DNA of 64,000 nt, taken from Oryzias latipes. Taxonomy: Eukaryota; Chordata; Actinopteri; Beloniformes; Adrianichthyidae. Position numbers and translations under genes: made by a program. The stretch covers positions 5,784,001-5,848,000 of the forward strand of contig NC_019867.2 of assembly GCF_002234675.1 (NCBI RefSeq), given 5' to 3'. A model generated the notes under the pieces. That model made no database searches. It saw only the letters and a program-made list of their open reading frames with translations, and was not told where the DNA came from. This document shows positions 49,648 to 58,600 of this stretch, one piece after another. Every line of letters starts with the position of its first letter. Position 1 is the first letter of the stretch.

Positions 49648-52600
49648 AAAGTGGGGGGCACACATGTTTTTTTGCTGCTGCAGAGATGCAGACCGGCCTG
49701 ACCACCTGCTGCTCCCCATTCACTATTTACACAAAAGGGTCTGTTCAACCACGACGCTCTCAGATCATTCAGCAGTTCACGTTTTTTTTTAGCTAGGCTA
49801 TAATTATGCTATAGGCCTCCTTTGATTTTATTGTAACACTTTCTGTCTCGGTTTTCAGTTGACCCCCTCCATCTACTGTTTCCCGGAGTCATTTGGCCTG
49901 ATTTAACCTTGAACACCAAGGCTGTTCTCTTCAGTAAGCTTAAATCCCTGTTATATGGACTGGCTTCTATGCCAAACTCCCAGAGTTTTAGTTCTTGCTG
50001 AAAACACAAAAATATGAAGGTCATACGCAAGCTTTCTGCGTGTAAAACTGCAACAAGAAAATGTTTAATCAGCTAAGTTGCTTTTTAGTTCTTAAGATAT
50101 GAATGTATTTGTAAACACACTTTGCTTATTTCAACCAACATGCAAGACAGTGATTAAGTTTTGTAATGTTTAAATATTGGAAATGTTTTGAGTTTTTGTA
50201 TTTTAGGAACACTACAATGTATTATGGGAGCTAAATCTAAATGAAGAATAAATGCATGTTTAGTGAGGAAGATAAAAAACAAAATGATGCCCTAATAATT
50301 TGAAAAGTTCACTCAAGGATTTTTTTCCAGTCACTCAACACTACAAATGTTAAATAGTTCTGAAAGGATTGTTGCCTTTTTCCTTTAAATTTCTAAATCT
50401 ACCCTTGTGGACAAAGTTTTGTTATTTTGAAGGGAAATAAAAAAAAATGCCCATGCAAATTATCAGCCATTTAATGCCTTTTCTTTTCTTTTTTGCGTCA
50501 GAAATAGACCAAGTCTAGTCAGTCAAACTCTAAAAATAAAGCAAGAGGTCAAGTATGTCATGCATGCTTGATGCCATTCATTTTCTGTGTGGCGCTCCCT
50601 CCTGCACAGGCATGTAGGATTCAAAACTATGTGAGGAAGTGAATGTGTGCAGCTGTTCGTCTTTGTGAGGTGTTGTGATTGAGTGCCAAATGTGTGAGTG
50701 CATCCTGCCTCACACTCGGGGATAGTTCCAAAGTCTCCAATCAAACACCTCCTTGAACAAACTTTTAATGTAAATAACTGAGAGATTATTTAGAGCATTG
50801 TGTTTTAGGATCAGACGTGAGATCACATGACTTCATTCATTTGCATATCCCTAAAAACCACACCCTTTTTAAACAGACTTTGATCTAGTTTTCTGCTGTG
50901 AATGAGTGGATTCTCCACCATGCCATCACAATTAAATAGCTGTTTTGTGTGCTTCCTCTGTTAAATTGTTAATGTGAACTGGTCCTTAAATCACATTTCT
51001 GGTTAAACAAAGGTTTACAAGTAATTGTTGTTATTATTAATATTATTATTGTATGTATTTTAAGATTAAATGTTTTTTTTTTAATTCGACTTAAATACAT
51101 ATATTTTATGCCACAACAAGAAGGCATTATTTGTCAAAAAAATGAAAGTGCGGTAAACTGAAAAATTTTGATTTTGCTGCAAATCTTCTTCACTGCAAAA
51201 AAGGGAATATATGGGTAATATTGTAGATTAAAGTCAACCCCTTGCAAAAATTTCCACAAACACTTTTTCTTTCCATATTATTTTGTGTTTCTTCTTCATT
51301 TTTTTAAAGGATTTTTTGGATTGGACTTTAAAAACAACTAAAAAAGTAAAACGTACCTGAACTTCTGCTCAGTGCTGCTCTTAAGAAAACACACTGTCAT
51401 GAGTCCTTATATTCTTTTGTTTTTGTTCTTAGTTTTCCCGCCACTAAATACATTTGTATTATTTGTGTTATTTTCAACAACATCTGCATGTGATCAACAC
51501 TATATCTGCTTGATTTGAGCATAAAAAAAATCATGTAATAACAACATAATAATTTAATAAAATAATTATGATAAAATAATAATGACACCATTATTAGTTG
51601 AAGTGTTTGTCATGAACTAGTTCACAGTATAGGAAATTTGAAAACTTGAACATGATTCAAAAGTGAATTTTGACAGCTAAAACAGTAAATGTGAATTAGG
51701 TCTTACTCGAGGAAGCGTGTGATGTAATCCTTGGAGCAGGAAGACCAAGTGAGAGGCGAGCTGTCGTACATCAGCTGTCTGGACATGATGAACGGGTGCC
51801 TCCCTTGAAGCTCACAGTCATTCCCTTGGCCGTCATGTTGGATTCCAAAGCTGCATTTAAGCACAAGTGAAGCATTTGTTTGAATTTCAGTCCAAAAAAA
51901 AGGCAATAGAAAAAATGACTCCCTGTATAATAAGATGGTTATAATAAGATAACTTCCTTCTGTCTTCTGTCTGACTCCTATTGTTTATGGCTTCTTATTT
52001 TGAAATAACTTGAATCGATAATTAGGCTGCCAGGAAAAAAGGAAGATGTAAAAAAATAACAAATGCATTTAAACACCAATTGGTGGCATGAATTGGCTGG
52101 ATACTCAAATAATCTGATTGTCACTGAAAATTGAAATGTTTACCTGATAGTAATCATTTCACATTATTATAGTTCATAATGTATCCATTTCTACAGCTTA
52201 AAGCATTGAGTAATGGGTTTTCAGTAAGAAAGCTAAAAGAAACCGTCAAACCTCCTCATCTTATCTTTGATTTTGTCCTCCTAAATAACTGCACTCCTCA
52301 CTCTAATTATGGCCTAAAAAGGACAAGAAGCAGATTTTTCTTTACTTGTACCTCCTTTATTACCTTTAAATGTAAGAGGTGCACACCACAAATCTATCAA
52401 GGACAAAGTGAGAAGGATGCACTTCACGGGAGGTACATTTAGAGAAGCTTCAGTCATTTCCTGTCTGTAAAAATTGAGATAAAGGCTAAAAAAAAGCATC
52501 CTTAGACAAAGAAAAAAATCTAAGACCAAATTGAGAACCTTTATACCTCCCAAAAGACCAAAACAATATATAGGGCTGCCAAACATAGACACCTTTTCAA

Positions 52601-55600
52601 CTATGGCTTCAACTACAAGACGTATCGTATTTCCGAAACTACAGAACCAAGCTTGTCCAGAACACAAAAACTTGATTCAGAAGCACAGGTTTGTTAAGGC
52701 CAACGGGTAATATGACTCTGGATCCTCACAGTGACTGCCCACAAGCAGAACTAAGCATGCACAAGCATTCATAAACATATATTGAGTAAAAATTAAATGT
52801 GAATCCCACTTGGCTCCGTTTTCATCACATTGATATTTTTACTGCGCTGTAATTGGCTAGCCTGGGACCACACTGACAAATTTCATTTCACCTTGTGGTG
52901 TAACAACAATAAAAGATCCTTGAAATCCTTAGAATTAGATTTCTGCACCACAGCAAAATGTAACTTATTACAGTAATACCTTTCTTTTTAATGCATTACT
53001 TCCACCATAGGATATGAAAAGGATTTTCACACAATCAAGTCACTGATGATTTGTTAAAAGGATGTTTACAACAAATTGTGTTGATCAAATGGATGCACAA
53101 AGACAAACCTGTGGCCCATTTCATGAGCGACGGTGAAGGCGACAGGTAGGCCTGAATCCTCGTTGATGTTACAGCTGCGGTGTGGCTGACACATTCCAGA
53201 CAGGTGAGACAGACCCAGTGTTTCACAGGGCTGGTTCATTCCTGCACAGATGTCTTTCCTTTGACAGAAAACATTTTCAAGTCATGAGCCACAAACTATT
53301 TTCACAGCCCCTTCATTTGTTAAAACACCTTGTGGGACATTTTATAACTCACTCCAAAGAGCTGGAATATTTAGTTCGTTGAACCTGTTGGCAAAAGATG
53401 ATTCACTTGCCTGGTGATGAGAATTCCCAGATCATGGTGAGCTGGATGTGCATCATTTTGTGGATTTAAGTGTTTCTGCCAGGCGCAGAAACTGGCCAGA
53501 GTGGTATCTGCATTGTGAACGATCTTTAACCCTTTCTGCAACAAGCAGAAAAGATCAAAATAATGCTCAACATCAATGACTTTCTTTAGCTTAGACAAAA
53601 AAAGTAAATGCTTTAACCTGAAAACAACAAGTCTCTTTTCAACTGTCTTAAGCTCTTTCAGAGGTTGCTGTGTAACCGGAGATGAAGAGAAGGATGTAAA
53701 ACAGGACAGTCTAGTTTCCTTCTTGACACATGGTCTACGAATCATCATCATCGTCATTTATTTATTCATAAAGCACCTTCCTATACCACCCAAGGACACC
53801 CCCAATTGAGTACCATTGTGGTTTAACCCCCCAATCCAACCCCTTAACACTGAGTGTCAAGCAGGGAGGAATTGGGTTCTTTGGTAGGACTGGGCCTGGA
53901 TTTGAACTCACAACCTTCCAGTCTCAGGGTGGACACTCTACCACAAGGCCGCTGAGCTGGTCAATTTATGTATTTTATTTGAATATTTGATCAAACTGCA
54001 GATCGATCCTCTCTGTTACATCTCAATTTAATTTTATCTAAGATGTTTTATGCCTGTATGTTTCACCACTCTGTATTTGATGTAAATTACCAAATCACAG
54101 TCTGCAACAGGATTAATAAATGTTTTTTAGTGCATTTTTTCAGGAGAAATGTTACCTCTTGTCCTTGTAGGAGAATGAGACGCACTAAAATGACGTGAAT
54201 GGCGTTCCCGATACTGGCATCATGAAAGATGCCAGCCACCTGCCAACGTAAAAACAATTTTTTTTGTTCTAAAGATCAGAACCCTTGTCTTGTACTGATG
54301 GCCAACATGAATGCAGAGCTCTCACCATGTTCATGATGGTGAAGATGTAAGATTCCACATGTTCACTGCCATGGTATTCGATGAGTTTGGAGTCGGCCAC
54401 CACCATAGTCTCCACCCAACGCTCTCGACTGACAGATCTGTGGCTACGGGGCTGAGCCCCTGCCCTCTGCTGCTCCCTCTCCCACTCCTCCCTCTCCCTC
54501 TCCGCCTGGATGGAGTCGCTTGGAGCGTCTGAAGCGTCGGCAGTGAAAGAAATTACATGCAAATGTAGACTCTTTTTCAGCTGCAGGGCCCGCATGCACC
54601 CACACAGACATACACACCTTGAACTCCACACGGGCTTCGAGTCGGTTCAGGCTCTGAGTCACGTTTTTGTCTGTGAATTCCTGAAGAGGCTTTGGGGTAG
54701 ATAATATGAGGCTGTGGAAGTCCTGCGGCGTCATCGGGTGATTTCTGAACTCGTTCAATAAAGAAGTGTCCCTCTGGGAGAGAAAAAAATCCTGTCTAAA
54801 AAAAGAAAAACAAGAAAAGTAAAGATCATGCAGACACTGAAATAACAGAGTCAACAAAAACATCACAAAGCCAAGATTCACCCACTCCTACATTTGGATA
54901 GAGAAGCTATCTGACCCCTTTGACGACCTTCTGAAGGGACCATAATCTGTTATTAGTTTGCAGGTTTGAATCCCTTGTCTTGCCTTGGGCACATTCCCCC
55001 TCTGCAGCAGCAGTGTAACTCTTTCCGAAGCATGCCATGGATGTTCTCACTGGTGGAGGCTGTTCACAGACCAAGGCTTAAGTGTGCAGATACTCACAAA
55101 TTATTCTTAGCTGGTTTTCTTGCATACAAATAAAATAACTATTAAACACACCAGGTGCCCATCTCTAAGTTTCCAAGCAAAAAATACTTAATTATTGAGG
55201 TGATTGCATTCATTCAGGAAAAGCTTTGCATTATGTTTAGCACAAACATGCCCAGACAGTTCCTGGATGAACTTTTTCTTTTTCAGTTAAAACAATGTAG
55301 CCTTCCTCTTTGTTAGCTTTCTGTTACCATACCTTTTGGTGACGGGTCGATTTTGACCTATATCTTAAATCTGCTGTAGAATATAAAAAAACCATTATAT
55401 ATACTTTTTTTCATGTTTTGATAATCTCATTAGGCCTCCTTATCCATGAAAATTACTAGTTTCAATGTTTTTGGTCTGATTTGCAAGGCTAAATAAACAA
55501 CGACCAATTCATTTTTTTGAGATAAAGGTTTTTAACAAATTTATTTTTGGTACTTCTATGCTTTTAAACTAAAATTGATCAGTGCTGACCCTAACACAAG

Positions 55601-58600
55601 AAGAACAAAAATATAACTGGAAAAAAGGATCTTTTTTTTTAAAGAGCAGATTAATGGAAACAAAAATGAAATAAAATATCTTATGAAGAAACGTTGCATG
55701 TACCTTCAAAATTTTAAGACATGGCTGCTTGTCTTTTTTTTTTTTCCTGGTGTGTTTGAGGAGCTCCATGCAGATGTGGAAAAATGCAGCTGTGCAAATT
55801 GGCTGGTTTCACTTCCAGGGTTTCACCCTGCTGTTTATATACTGTTCAGCTTTCTGGGTCATGCTGACAAGTTTAACATGTGCCTCCAAAAGCAGAGGAA
55901 AGAAAGTAACTGCCCATTCATTCAGCAGCCCACGTACATATCTGTCGCTTTCCACTGCGGTTTTCACGTAGTTAAAAAAAAAATGAAAAAAATAAAGACA
56001 CTGCACCTGCTTCAAGTAATAAAATATATATATATATATATGGAGAATATTTGTAGAATACAACTGCTTTAAAAAGCATTTGCCACAACTCAATGCAGGA
56101 TTGTCAGAAATTTAACAAAAAAGGATGTTTCCTCCATTTATGGTGTATAGTGTCTACTCCAAAGCAATATGAAGAAAGAGGGCGGACTCCATAGATGGCC
56201 TTTAGCCAAAGCTCCTAGATCTGTGGTGGACTCATCTCCAAAGCATGCAGGATGATACGTCTGTGTTGGGCCGAAAAGTTTCCCAGAGGCCCTGAGCGGA
56301 GACCACTCATGAGAATTGGCTGTAACTCCCCCAAACAGTCTATGTGAATGCCGCGAGGAAGGTATGTTTTCTTTTTGGGATCACATCACTGGCAGAGAGA
56401 ATGTGTGAAAACATTGTAAGGTCAAAGGATTTTGTTTGCTGATCCCGGCGATCATACCTTCCCAACATCTCTCGTATCTACTGATGAGTGTTAAATTTTC
56501 CCAGCAGGAGGGCCAGGAGGTGAACAGGCAAGAATTCTGCTACAGCGGAGAAATACAGCTCTGCATGTTGTATAATGTGCATAACTGCAGTGCTTTTAAG
56601 CAACGCAGCATGAAAAATGTTGCTTTTTCAGTGTTATGGTGTTACTTGTGATCCTGAAATTATTGTGCATGAATCCTCTTCGATGTCTCTTAACAAGTTG
56701 AAAAATAAGTGTTGAAAGAATGTTGAAAGACTTTCCTTTCACTTCCTCTTCTCCCTCTTCCACCTCTCCATTCATGCCTGACCATCCCAACCTGGGAACA
56801 GGATTTTAGGGTGTGAGGAGGCTGAACTTCAGAAGGTTACCATAACACAGGTCTCTAACATGAGGAACTGATTTGCTTCTCAAAGATTAAAATAAAGTCA
56901 CTTTTGTTAAATAGTCTAATGGTTAGTGGGACAAAAGGATGGGCAGGACTCATGTTTACTGCTGCAATCTGATTAATCACAGCAATTTTCGATACAAAAT
57001 AACTTTTTTTTCTTTTTTTGCTCTGCTGATTCCAAAGTTTGAAAGATAATTACGCTTGAAAGCTAATTTCTTCCTTTGAGGTCAAAGTTATCACTACCTA
57101 TTTTCATTAGCACAGCACATGTTTTTTCTGCAAAATACTTTTATAATTGGTCTAAACTTGCAGACTCCAGTAAGAAGGTTTGAATTTTTCCAACTTGATA
57201 GAAGCACATTTTTGTCTCAGTTGCTCAGATCAGTGAGGTGAAAACCAAACATACAATTTTGTAAATGTAAAAGTTGTTTTAGATATCTATTAATTTTACT
57301 TTTCTGCCATAAAAAGGATGCCACCCTAAGATGGTGTGGCAGTAACAACGTTTTGGCATTGCAGCATATGAAAATCACCTGTTCTCCAAATGGCAGCTAC
57401 GGAATTTAGACCTTCCTTCCTGCATGCAACATTAATCACATAGAACACACATTTCTAATACTTTAACTGGTGTTACTGTAACTGGCTGTGCTATGCCAGT
57501 TCTGTCCAGACAAGCATGTGTGAATGTTCAGATTGCTGCCCAGAAAATTCAAAGCTAGCTTGTGTTCTTGCCTGAAGCCTGCATTTTTATGACACTGCTA
57601 TTTTTCATATTTACAAGTTTTTTTCTCTCTCATTTGGATCTTATTTGCCTTTTTTTTAAAAACTTTGCTTCAAACCACATGAAATGTCTGTTAAAAGCAT
57701 AAAAATGAACTTTTCTTGTCACCTCTTGTTTGCCCTAAACTTGATAGAAAGTTTATTCTGAAATTTGATTGTGAGGAATTGCACAATGTACCATGATAAG
57801 ATCATGTAATGACACAGAAAAAGCTGTAATGGACTGGCGACTCGTCCAGGGTGTTTTCCTAACAGTGGCTAGATAGGCTCCAGCAGCCCTGTAACAATTT
57901 TGCTTATTTGCATTAATAGGCATCAAGGAGTTAGGCAGGTTTGGCAGATGGATGGATGGATGGATGGATGGATGGATGGATGGATGGATGGATGGATGGA
58001 TGGATGGATGGATGGATGGATGGATGGATGGATGGATGGATGGATGGATGGATGGATGGATGGATGGATGAATGGTTTAAAGGATGGATGGATGGATGGA
58101 TGGATGGATGGATGGATGGATGGATGGATGGATGGATCTGAAATTGCTCACCATTTTTGAGTAACAACTTGTTACAGGTCAAAGTGGGACAGAGGGAGCA
58201 GTAATGCATGAGGAAAGTTTAGTGCCTCAGCTGTCAAAAGGTTTTTGCTGCGATTCTTAGTTCATAGATAGATGAAGTTGTTCAAATAGCGCGTTTTAGC
58301 TGTAAAGATATCAGGAAGCAGTTTATTTATTTTTTTATGTACAAAAAACAGTTGTTTGAGTGACGCTTGAATTGCCACTAAGCTCCTCCATAGATTGGTG
58401 AGTGTTATAGCTGGCCAGGAGTCTGCTGAAAAAACAGTCCATGTGTTTTATCTGTAGCTAAAAGCATTAGCATAGTTCTGTGTGTCATAAATGTACAGTG
58501 TTCTCTTGCTATATCGCGGTTTGTGCATCCTGATTGGCTTTAGACTATTGTCAATCAACCTCCTCTGTTCCATATCTCCCCTGAACAAAATGAGTCCAAC

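Noticed and set aside
49446..49796. C-V-C-V and T-H-T-H rich frames
   Set aside because: Translations of the TG microsatellite.
53406..53411. GT donor (GCAA|GTGAAT) as an alternative end for adamts12 exon 6
   Set aside because: It would shift the frame of exon 7 and destroy the K-D-I-C-A-G sequence; the GC donor keeps it.
57900..58209. W-M-D-G and H-P-S-I repeat proteins
   Set aside because: Translations of the GATG microsatellite.
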